Part shown: positions 1-10,824 of the stretch, one piece after another | Layout: every line of letters begins with the position of its first letter | Position numbering within the stretch: position 1 is the stretch's first letter | Assembly: GCF_041146795.1 (NCBI RefSeq) | Contig: NC_135177.1 | Span: 21,436,560 to 21,500,559, forward strand | Direction of reading: 5' to 3' | Source of the DNA: Maylandia zebra | Taxonomy: Eukaryota; Chordata; Actinopteri; Cichliformes; Cichlidae | DNA length: 64,000 bases | Notes under the pieces: generated by a model | Seen by the model: only the letters and a program-made list of their open reading frames with translations | Told to the model about the DNA's origin: nothing | Databases searched by the model: none | Position numbers and translations under genes: made by a program

Positions 1-722
1 TCCGCTGGAGTAAAAGTGCACGAGCACAGGAAATAGAAAGTAGGCTTTTCTAAACCAATTAATCAATTGGTTTAAATGCACTCAAAAGTGATTTTTTACA
101 CCAAGCAATAATATGAATAAAATGAAACATATAAAATAAAAAGGTTTATTTATTCAAATACTTCATCGTTAAGGGAAATGTGTTTCGTATAAACTGAATG
201 TGCACGAACCAAGTAAATTTCATTTGAGCAGACTCCAATAATTGAAACATTTCACATTGTACTTGTGGAACAAAAAAATCAAATCAAATAATAATAATAC
301 ACATTCACATGTAATGAAATTTTGGGCAGATTTTTAAAAAAAAAAATTTTTACATGGAGTTCTGTGTAGGAAGCATATTGTGGTAGAGGTTGTATTAATC
401 CTGCTGAACTGATATGATTATATCTCCCTAAATTTATTACACTGTTGCAAATGACACGTCATAAAATCGACGTAGTCAGTGGACTAGGTGCCATAGTCCA
501 CCATATCGCCCCACTTTATTAAAGTCTGTGTGCGTGTGCGTGTCGCTGTGAGTGAGGGTGACAGGCAGCCAATCAGCACCTCCGCAGCTGTCTGCTCCCT
601 CCCCCTGCAAGCCTCTGCTTGGCTCTCAATAGTGCATCGATCAGCTGTGCTGCAATTACTGCTGCTTAAAACCCTTCAGAGCAGGACATTCATCTGCGCT
701 CCCAACCTTTACCTTTACCAAG
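1..722. other. Upstream flank and 5' region of the acyl-CoA-binding gene
   Basis: AT-rich flank with no recognisable coding segment. The last 200 bases are less AT-rich and lead into the start codon at 723, so the promoter and 5'UTR probably lie here. I see no convincing TATA box. Confidence refers to the absence of a gene. Confidence 0.4.
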
Positions 723-3700
723 ATGACCCTCCAGGTAAAATCCTGCGTTTCTTTGCTCTTTTATTATTGTTATTATTATTTATTAGATGCTACATTATCG
801 CGATGAACCGAACAGCGCATGCCATCTTCTGGCCGTATGAAGTCATCCATCTTTGACGGCGTGGATGAAGGAAAGTCGTGCCTAAACGCGTTAATGCTCT
901 CGGCTCAGTGGTCCTGATGCTGCTCTTAGAATTTAAAGATGTGCTGCTTAGAAGCAGAAAATATGAAAACATGATGAAAATTCACTAGATTCAGAGTTTG
1001 TCTCTATGAGAACATGCGGAGGTAAACTGGATCTATATGCAAACATCCGCTTTTTGACCAATGGTCAGCATTCAGAGCTGGATCATTATATATTTCAGCC
1101 GCACCTCAGTAAAGAGTTAAAAGGTATTTAGGTCTTTGCGCATATTAAAAATGGTTCCTGTGGTCTATAATTATCAGTTCTGCTGTGTCCCAGATCCTTT
1201 GAAAAGCAGATTATTTGAGTAGGCACACAGGCTCTGGTCTCATATAAAAGCCCATTGTTTATCTCCAGCTTGTGCAACAATCAGTTTCCCAGGACTGCCC
1301 CGTGCCTAGAATACCACACTCACATTTCTTATTCAGTGCTTGTAACTCATTAATATGCACACTCTCGTATTCGATGTAATTACTTTACATTCCTGCTGGA
1401 CTTTATTGCAAAGAGAAGAAAGCCTCCAGTCCAGTGTTTTCCCATCGCAGACACACTGCTTATGTTTTCTGAATAATTAATGGCAAACATAAAGAGTGTT
1501 CATGTCACCTGCAGGCAGAATTTGACAAGGCAGCAGAGGATGTGAAGAAGGTGAAGGCCAAGCCCACAGACGAGGAGCTGCTGTTCCTGTATGGCCTTTA
1601 TAAACAGGCGGTTGTTGGAGACATTAACACTGGTAGGAACCGCTACAGAGAAACTGAATCACTCCCATAAAGAGTTCATTAAGTTCAGATTTTTTTTCCT
1701 TCTCTCTGTGTGCTTTCACAACTGTAGAGAGACCGGGAATGCTGGACCTAAAAGGAAAGGCCAAGTGGGACGCCTGGGAGTCGAGGAAAGGTAACGAGTT
1801 AGGAAAGCTTGTGATTGTTACATTTGTCCACGAGAACTAAACACTTTAACTGAAGGTGCTGGGAAAGTGATTCATTAGCAGGTTATAGATCATACAAGGA
1901 TATATGAGACAGATATTTTTTGCCAAGTTTGCAGCTGGAACAGTTTTTGGTATTTGTCTGTACAAAATAAGGTAAAGGAATTGGTTCTTTTACACTACGA
2001 GCCACACACACACATTTACACTCCACTGGATGCAAGGACGCATGCAGACTGGAGGGGCTCCACCTCCTTGTTGCCTGTCTATTTAGTACTCAAAACCTGC
2101 TGAGTCCACAGGTGTAAGTCATGAGAATGAATTTTGTAAAACATGTTTATAGAGCATGAGTTCAACTGAGTTTTGCTCCTCTGCAAACATGGAGGAATCT
2201 GCTCCAAATGAGGTGTGTTCAGTGTCAACTAAGACTCACAGGAGGTAACTTTTAGGAAATTAGAAGTTAGTCATTGTCAAAACATCCAAATATTTTCACC
2301 ACTTAGTTTCATCCAACATCACACGAACGTTTTAATTTTACTCACTTATTCATTGATTTTTTAAAAATGTATTTTTTAAAGTAAAATTACCCTAAAAAAA
2401 TGTTGAGTTAAGTCATTTGCAGGTTAACATGATTTAGCTGCACACGAGCTGTTTCTGCAAGTCTGTGTTTAGTGTTGAGTACTTGAGAAAAAGGTGACTA
2501 CACGCAGATTTTGTTGGGTTTTTTGTTGTAATAGGTTCATTTTTAGTGACATCACACTTGTGCAAAGAGTCAAAGGGTGGTGTTGAGCTCCACTCATTTC
2601 TTTGTATTTTTCTTCCAATGACTCAGACCATGTAAATGATCTTGAGCAATAGCTCTCCAGGCTTTCTGAAGGTCTTTCAAAGTTTGCCTTTGGACATTGT
2701 TTGCTCCTTTAACTCATTTTCAGTCCAGTCCTTGTACCTGACCATTTTCAGAGGAACTGTTTTATTTGTTAAGCAATTTAGCACTGAATCATTCAAGGAA
2801 TAAAAAGTTACCTAACTCGAGAAACGATCGAGAGACAACTGATCAAAGTACCATTTTTAATCTTTATCTTTAGGCCCTTTGTTACTAGCAGCCTGTTGCA
2901 CAAACGCATCATTTGTTCACATGTCTTTTGCTGAAGCTATGAAAAAAGCCAAAGATAACACAGTTTTTTAACAGAAGTATTCATGACACAGTTTATAATC
3001 TGGCAGCATGATAATGATCCCAAAAACACTGCACGCATATACACACAGATTTTTAAAAATCCAGTTTTTTAAAGTTTTATATCTTTACTTACACATTACC
3101 GTAAGAAAAACACAACCCAGATGCCAGCTTCCATGGTGGTGATTTATCATAATAATAATAATGGATTGGATTTATATAGCGCTTTTCAAGGCACCCAAAG
3201 CGCTTTACAATACCACTATTCATTCACTCTCACATTCACACACTGGTGGAGGCAGCTACAGGTGTAGCCACAGCTGCCCTGGGGCAGACTGACAGAAGCG
3301 AGGCTGCCATATCGCGCCATCGGCCCCTCTGGCCAACACCAGTAGGCAAGTAGGGTAAAGTGTCTTGCCCAAGGACACAACAACCAGGACAGAGCCCGGG
3401 GATCGAACCGGCGACCTTCCGGTTACAGATACGCTTCCCAACCCCCTGAGCCACGGTCGCCATCAGAACCTGTTGAGCTCATAAAAGGAAGCTTTTTAGG
3501 GTTTTTTTTAGATTTATTACCAATAAACAGACCTGATCTTATCTAAGCATCTTCATCATGAGAATCTCTCCCATAGTTTAACCAACTTTTCAGTGCTATA
3601 TGGGAGAAAGGCTATGTAAGCATGTATACAAATAGGAGAAAACTCCTTTAAGACATTATTATTTAAGTCCAAATCACTCGTAATTTGAACTCTTTCAGGA

Positions 3701-3772
3701 ATGTCCAAGGATGACGCCATGTCGGCCTATGTCACAAAGGCTAAAGAAGTCATCAGCAAGTACGGGCTGTGA
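723..3772 (+). CDS. acbd7: Acyl-CoA-binding protein (ACBD7/DBI family), 4 exons, 88 aa
   Basis: Small cytosolic protein that binds medium- and long-chain acyl-CoA esters, buffering the pool and delivering it to acyl-using enzymes. Coding exons are 723-734, 1515-1632, 1728-1790 and 3699-3772; every junction is GT..AG and the joined frame is 88 codons plus TGA, the usual size of this family. The ATG has A at -3. The family motif YGLYKQA is at residues 30-36 and KGKAKWDAW at 52-60. Lys34, Lys56 and Tyr75 fall where the family's conserved ligand-contacting residues lie. The residues [24 protein letters not shown] and the [11 protein letters not shown] end look more like vertebrate ACBD7 than DBI, but dbi cannot be excluded without a tree. 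It lies 1.6 kb upstream of crot on the same strand. Intron 3 holds a Tc1 remnant and a SINE. Confidence 0.9.
2560..2800 (-). mobile_element. Tc1-like transposase C-terminal remnant
   Basis: Read on the minus strand, this encodes a decayed stretch like the C-terminus of Tc1-family transposases ([13 protein letters not shown], then a basic tail). No intact frame or clear ends. The following segment 2830-2960 also resembles 46625-46765, so an old element may run to about 3000. It lies in intron 3 of the acyl-CoA-binding gene. Confidence 0.55.
3149..3465 (-). mobile_element. tRNA-derived SINE, near full length
   Basis: On the minus strand it begins with a tRNA-like head: an A-box-like segment GTGGCTCAGGGGGTTGGGA and the B box GGTTCGATCC. 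A body containing the sense of cttgcccaaggacac follows, then AGCGCTATATAAATCC-type sequence and an (ATT)n tail at 3149-3165. Further copies are at 20590-20812 and 29812-30147 (both +), so this is a dispersed SINE and not a tRNA gene. I do not name the SINE family. Confidence 0.75.
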
Positions 3773-4095
3773 GACGTCCATGAAGTGAAGAGGCAGCAGC
3801 GATGAAAACAGACTACTAATTCAGACTACTAAAACAAAGCTGCTCTTTACTTAAAAGAGCAGCTTTGCTTCCAGAGGCCATAATTCTGCAAAATAATGTG
3901 ATTTTAAAAAAATGTCTTTCTATCCTTGATTTTTTGAATTACATAGCTCAATTGATTTATGCATTTTAACGATATCTATGCAGTCTTTAACATATTAATC
4001 TTTCTATATGTACTGCATACTGGACTTAGATTTGCAGCTTGAATCAAAACAGGACAATTTAAATGTTGGCAAATGTGAACAAACACGTTTTGAAG

Positions 4096-4101
4096 ATTAA
4101 A
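4096..4101 (+). terminator. Candidate poly(A) signal of the acyl-CoA-binding gene
   Basis: ATTAAA, the commonest variant poly(A) hexamer, lies 324 bases after the stop codon and is followed by T/G-rich sequence. It is the best candidate for the end of the transcript. Confidence 0.45.
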
Positions 4102-4522
4102 CCTTTTTCTGCACTGTTTCCTTTCTTTCATTTGTGCTTGTTTTTATTGAGAGGTTGATTTTTTTTTGCCTTCAGTTTCAGTTTAAAACAACCTGCATAA
4201 AATCTTTACACAGAGAAAGGATTTTAGGTTTTATTCATGAAGAGGCCCGACTATGGTCTGTGCAAACGATTACAGGAAGTTTTGATTGACATACAGTTAT
4301 TCATACTTAAAAGAGTTGTCTTAGCTGGAACTACACCTGCAACACCTGCTTTGGTGCCAACCTAAGTGGACAACAGGTGCACTGGAGAGGCAACACCACA
4401 ACCCTCAAAGTTCAAGCTGGTGGACACAGACGGTTGCTCTCTCCTCATCCTCCTTACTGGTTTCTTTCTAGTTTTTGTTTTGCTGGTGTCCTGACAGCTG
4501 CCGGCATCTTCATGGCATAGAT

Positions 4523-5192
4523 TCAACAATTTTCTGGAAATGTTTTAAAATAAGTCAACATCACACAGTTGCTGCAGATTTCCATGATGCAAATCTCCCA
4601 CTGTACCACATCCCAAAGGTGCTCTCTTGTGTTAAGACCTGCTGACTGTGGAGGCCGTTTGAGTACAGTGAACTCATTGTCACGTTCAAGAAACCAGCTT
4701 AAGATTATTTTAGTTTTGTGACACAGTCCATTATCCTGTTGATCCATGCTTTCATGTTGTTTCATTAGACCAGCCAATGTTTTTCCAATCATCTGTTGTC
4801 TAATTTTGGAGAGCCTGTGCAGACTATAAACTATAGTTTCCTCAGTTTCTTGTTTATAGCTGACAGGAGCGGCATCTCGTTTGGTGTTCTGCAGCTGAAG
4901 CTCATCTGCATTTGGAGATGCTCTTCTGCATACAGTTGTTATTGCAGTTACAGTAGAGATGGCTGTGTCGGAAAATCCCAGTAGATCTGCATTTCCTGAA
5001 ACACTGAGACCAGCCCATCTGGGATCAACAACCACACCACATTCAAAATCGCTTAAATCACCTTTCCCCCTCATTCTGATGCTCGCTTTGAACTCCAGCA
5101 GCTCCTTTTGTTCACGTCAACGTCCCTTAAATGCTTTGAGGTGCAGTGTGATTGGCTGATTAGATAAACAGGTGTATCTAATAAAGTATCCG
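4523..5192 (-). mobile_element. Degraded Tc1-like transposon with transposase N-terminus
   Basis: Minus-strand reading from about 5074 starts GKGDLSDFECGVVVDPRWAG and continues with SVSGNADLLGFSDTAIS, a pattern of the HTH region in a common teleost Tc1 transposase. Later pieces (KQHESMDQQDNGLCHK, ERDNEFTVLKRPPQSAGLN, EHLWDVVQWEI) match catalytic-domain motifs with large internal deletions. The right end carries a sequence close to GGACACTTTATTAGATACACC, an inverted-terminal-repeat type also seen at 22976. Inactive relic between the acyl-CoA-binding gene and crot. Confidence 0.8.
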
Positions 5193-5447
5193 CTGAAAGG
5201 TGTGGTTTCATGTATTTTTCAGGCCTAATCTTTCCAAAGTTTTAGGTTGTTGCCACACACTGCCTGCCTGACCTCACCCTTCAAAGCCTCTTTATTATTT
5301 CACTCATAAGTAATTCAAGCCAGGGCAATTGCCCGCGCATGCGCAGTGAGCTGTTCCGGGCTGGCTTGAGTCTATGGTTTAGTGGGGTAAAGGTGAAGGG
5401 CTACAGCTGCAGTCCAGCACAACAACTGAACGGCTGCTACACCGGCT

Positions 5448-5455
5448 TATATAAG
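5448..5455 (+). promoter_or_regulatory. crot: Candidate TATA box of crot
   Basis: TATATAAG lies about 57 bases before a good donor site (CGGCAG|GTGAGC at 5512/5513), so transcription would start near 5480 and give a short noncoding first exon. A GC-rich segment surrounds it. Inferred from position only. Confidence 0.5.
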
Positions 5456-5479
5456 AAACCAAACCCGCACGTTCACAAC

Positions 5480-5512
5480 ATTTGCGCTGAAAGCCTCCAG
5501 AGCCCGCGGCAG
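5480..5512 (+). other. crot: Inferred noncoding first exon of crot
   Basis: Bounded on the right by a consensus donor at 5513 and on the left by the expected start site downstream of the TATA box. It would splice to the acceptor before 6324, where 11 more 5'UTR bases precede the ATG at 6335. The 5' boundary is approximate. Confidence 0.45.
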
Positions 5513-6334
5513 GTGAGCAACGGGAGCTAACAGTCCAGCTTTACAGTGCAGTTAAAGTAAGCTAACGAGCTGCTCCTCAACTATTGTTTGCGTTTGCACT
5601 CGACATTAACGCCGACAGGGGCGAGACGAGCGAGTGCACCTTATCAGCTCAGTGTTACCCGGTTAATAAGTGTTTATTGTAAACAGTTTGGTCGTTTGCA
5701 CTAACAGGTCTCTGCCCGAGCACGGAGAGGTAGGAGTTTAATAGTTTTAATGTGGTGCTGATAGCTGAGCTCAGGATTTGCCGAGTTTTGTTCAGAAACA
5801 TGTCAAAGCTGTCACTGTGACACAGTATGCAACTGCTCATGTTTGAGACTTACACAGTGCAAGCCTTACTGTTGTTTTAAATCTGTTACCCAAGGCAATA
5901 AATAATATGAGTGTTTTAACTGGAAGTAATGATGAATGCGCTTTCAGCATTGTCAGCTTATTATCCAGGTGTTGCTGCTTTAAGTACTAGATAAGGTGGT
6001 TGTTGAAGGTAAAATGCTATGAAATGCACAGTTTAAATGTTTTACAATGATTTTTTTTTTTTAAATGTCATAAACCACAAAAGCTTCATGTGTTCAAAGC
6101 AAAACCAGTCATAATCACAGGGTCTTCAAATGGTTTATAGTGCTGTTATTTTTCAGTATTAAAACAAATATATAACTGCTTTTAAATGTATCCGCAAAAA
6201 ACAAAGAATAATTAGTGTTATCAAGGTTTGTCTATTATATAAGTACCCCCACCCTGGTATATCAGTGATATAAAGCGTGGAAAGGCTCTGCTTCATATCA
6301 CTGTAATGTTTCTTTTGTGACAGGGGGAAAGGAA

Positions 6335-9300
6335 ATGGCAAATCAGCTGTCTCAGTCTCTGCCGGAGCAAACCTTTCAGTACCAAAACAGTCTGCCGCCC
6401 CTGCCTGTACCCTCACTGCAGAGCAGCCTTTCTAAGTACCTGGATGCAGGTAGGATGTCTGCTGTCATCAAGTTAGTCAGTTTCCAGGCTTTTGTAAATA
6501 TTTGTCATGTGACCTTTCAGTTGTCCATATGTCGTATCTGTTTGAAACTTGTCTGTGTCATTGGTGCAGTCTGTGGTTTTCTATTAACCAGCGTTAGTGA
6601 TTCTGGTCTGTGATTCTAGACACACGGTTTCTTTTTTAAAACAACATAAAATAAGATGTTAAATAAATAAATGCTCACAATTGAATTTAATTTAATGGGA
6701 AGAACACAAATTATTAACCAAAAGGTGTAGGCTGAAGCTTAATTACACCTATGCTTTTTACATTTCGTTTCACCAAAACAAACACCAAAGATGATGCAAT
6801 ATTAGGACTGAACTAGAACAAAAACAGTCATACTGTACCCCAGTTTTATATTTGTTTACTGCCTGATTTTTGAGCATTTTTTATTTACATAGTGAAAAAT
6901 CTTTTTTGAAGTTAGTTTTCTCATTTTTTTCCTGCCCCAATTAAAAACAAACAAACATGTAAATAAAGTTTGTAAAGCATGTTGTTGCAGTGCTGAGATC
7001 CACTTACTAATTTTAAGGCATCGAGTTTTATGAATATTCTGCTGGTTTCTTCTTAATAATCAATTTATAACTCTTCTATAGTATGTAAACTGGATTAGCG
7101 TTGGTTGTGTATACGTTTGTGCAAACCTCCACACAGTAGATCATATATTTATATAGCACCACTGAACGACACAGGAAATCTTTCCTGCCTGTGGCCATCT
7201 CCCTGTACAACGCATCCACTTAACACACTGGTTACTGCTACAACTACACATGTTTCTTTTCCAGCTATTTATTTATGAGTGACTTATGTATGTATGTATG
7301 TATGTATATATATATATGTATATATTGTACTATTCTTAGTTAGCGTATTGTCTGTCTTGTCTTAATGTTGATTTATAATGGAGCACTGTAACAAAAAATA
7401 ATTTCCTCCAGGGATCAATAAAGTATTCTGATTCTGATACCTATTAGGATCAATATAGCATGTGTGTTAATTTTCTTATTTAAAATGTCTTGTTTTATAC
7501 ATTTTTGCAATAGTTTGTTTTTAGCTCATTTATGTGAGCATTCCAGCATAATTTATAGTCAAACTGTTGGTTTCATACACTCATTAAACTTAAATTAAAC
7601 TTTTAATTTGTGCACCCCTGAGCCTCTGACAATGGCTGTAAATGCTAAACAGTTATGGCAAAATGTCTGTGAAACCTGCTGAATCAAAGCTGAAGCTGTT
7701 ACATCTTCATTGTTTAATTTGAAATCCACTCTTGTGGTGTGCAGAATTGTGTCATTTTCTAAAAGCTTAAGGATTTAACTGTAGCAGGAATCATGCAGGT
7801 GTTATCAGATATATGTGTGAATGTTTTAGAACAAGTTTATATGCACTCAGTCAAACCATTAGAAACACCTATAAACACACACACACATAAATATATATAT
7901 AAATATATATATAAATATATGCGAGAGGAACTGACCTGAAAAATAGGATCATGGCCAAGCTTGAAACCTGGATCCCCCGTAGCCGGTTACCAAGATTACG
8001 TGAAGTTCCCTCAGAAGGTCTGCTAGATGATGTTAATGCAGCACTACGGGCAATACCTACAACCACGATTACCGACACTAACAAGCTGATCTACAATACG
8101 GCAACAGTGATCAGTGAGATGCTTGGCTACAAGTTGAACAGCGACAAGGGGCAGTACCCTCCATGGAGAAGGAGGCTAGAGGGCAAGATCAAAGTAGCAC
8201 GGAGGGAGGTTAGCCAACTAACGGAGTTGCAGAAAGGTGCGACAAATAAGGTGCCTAAGAAATACAGCAAGCTGTCCATACCTGAGGCCTTGGAAACTGC
8301 CAAGCAAAGACTCACAGCCTTGGCCAGCCGAGGTACACCAGAGAGATAGAAGGCAGGAGAATAAACCAGCTGTTCTCCACAGAACCAGCAAAGGTGTACT
8401 CTCAGTGGCAAGGGAACAATAATAAGAGAACAGCACCACCAAGGCTGGAGACGGAGCAATACTGGAAGAGCATATGGGAGAAGGACGCAACCCATAACGG
8501 CAATGCTCAGTGGCTAGTGGATCTGAGGGCAGACCACAGCGACCTCCCTGAACAGGGTCCAGTAACCATCACAGTGGCAGATATCCAAGAAAGGGTCTCC
8601 AGTATGAAGAGTTGGACAGCACCAGGGCCCGACATGGTTCACGCCTACTGGCTAAAGAAGCTGACTGCACTCCACGAGCGTCTGGCAGCACAAATGAACC
8701 AGCTGCTAGTTAACGAGAGACACCCGGAATGGCTAACCGAAGGTCGGACGGTCCTGATCCCCAAGGACCCCAAGAAGGGACCGGTCCCCTCCAACTACCG
8801 ACCAATAACCTGCCTCAGTACTACATGGAAGCTCCTGTCAGGCATCATATCGGCTAAGATGAACAGGCACATGGGTCAATACATGAGCGGGACACAGAAA
8901 GGAATTGGCAAGAATACCAGAGGCGCAAAACACCAGCTACTGGTAGACAGAACAATCAGCCGAGACTGCAAGACCAGACTGACCAACCTGTGCACTGCCT
9001 GGATTGATTACAAGAAGGCCTATGACTCAATGCCCCACAGCTGGATACTGGAATGCCTAGAATTGTACAAGATCAATGGGACCCTAAGAGCCTTCATCAG
9101 GAACTCAATGGGGATGTGGCGTACAACACTAGAGGCCAACTCCAAGCCCATAGCACAAGTCACCATCAAGTGCGGGATCTACCAAGGAGATGCTCTGTCC
9201 CCACTGCTGTTCTGCATAGGCCTGAACCCCCTCAGTGAGATCATTAACAAGGCTGGCTACGGATACCGACTACGGAACGGAGCAGTTGTCAGCCACCTCC

Positions 9301-10777
9301 TGTACATGGATGACATCAAGCTGTATGCCAAGAGTGAACGAGACATCGATTCACTGATCCACACTACCAGGCTATACAGCAATGACATTGGAATGTCGTT
9401 CGGACTGGAGAAGTGTAGTCGGATGGTAACAAAGAGAGGGAAGGTAGTCAGAACTGAGGGGATTGAACTACCAGTAGGCAACATTGCAGACATAGAGGAC
9501 AGTTACAAGTACCTGGGGATCCCGCAGGCAAATGGGAACCATGAAGAGGCCGCTAGAAAGGCTGCAACCACCAAGTACCTGCAGAGGGTCAGGCAAGTCC
9601 TGAGGAGTCAGCTGAATGGTAAGAACAAGATCCAGGCCATCAACACGTACGCCCTGCCCGTGATCAGGTACCCTGCTGGGGTAATAGGCTGGCCAAAGGA
9701 GGAGATAGAAGCCACTGACATAAAGACAAGAAAGCTCCTTACCATGCACGGAGGGTTTCACCCCAAGTCCAGCACCCTGAGGCTGTACGCTAAGCGGAAG
9801 GAAGGGGGCCGGGGACTGGTGAGTGTCAGCACCACAGTCCAGGATGAGACAACGAACATCCAAGAATACATTGGGAAGATGGCCCCAACTGACCGAGTGC
9901 TCAGTGAATACCTCAGGCAGCAGAAACCCAAGAAAGAGGAGGGAGACGAGGAACCATCATGGAAGGACAGGCCCCTGCACGGTATGTACCACCGGCAGAT
10001 AGAGGAGGTGGCTGATATCCAGAAATCCTACCAGTGGCTGGACAAAGCTGGACTGAAAGACAGCACAGAGGCACTAATCATGGCAGCACAAGAACAAGCT
10101 CTGAGCACAAGATCCATAGAGGCTGGGGTCTATCACACCAGGCAAGACCCCAGGTGCAGGCTGTGTAAAGATGCCCCAGAGACAATCCAGCACATAACAG
10201 CAGGGTGCAAGATGCTAGCAGGCAAGGCATACATGGAACGCCATAACCAAGTGGCCGGCATAGTGTACAGGAACATCTGTGCCGAGTATAACCTGGAAGT
10301 CCCGAGGTCAAAATGGGAGATGCCCCCAAGGGTGGTGGAGAATGACCGAGCTAAGATCCTGTGGGACTTCCAGATACAGACGGACAAAATGGTGGTGGCT
10401 AACCAACCGGACATAGTGGTGGTAGACAAACAGAAGAAGACGGCCGTAGTGATCGATGTAGCGGTTCCGAATGACAGCAATATCAGGAAGAAGGAACACG
10501 AGAAGCTGGAGAAATACCAAGGGCTCAGAGAAGAGCTCGAGAGGATGTGGAGGGTGAAGGTAATGGTGGTCCCCGTGGTAATCGGAGCACTAGGTGCGGT
10601 GACTCCCAAGCTAGGCGAGTGGCTCCAGCAGATCCCAGGAATAACATCGGAGATCTCTGTCCAGAAGAGCGCAGTCCTGGGAACAGCTAAGATACTGCGC
10701 AGGACCCTCAAGCTCCCAGGCCTCTGGTAGAGGACCCGAGCTTGAAGGATAAACCGCCCGCAGGGGCGTGCTGGGTG

Positions 10778-10824
<47 letters not shown>

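Noticed and set aside
3400-3465. Possible tRNA gene on the minus strand
   Set aside because: It has A- and B-box-like sequence but is the head of a SINE with body, tail and further copies at 20590 and 29812.
8394-10730. A 778-residue open frame that might be taken for a host gene inside crot
   Set aside because: It has RT, zinc-knuckle and restriction-like endonuclease motifs, no introns and TA-microsatellite flanks; it is a LINE.
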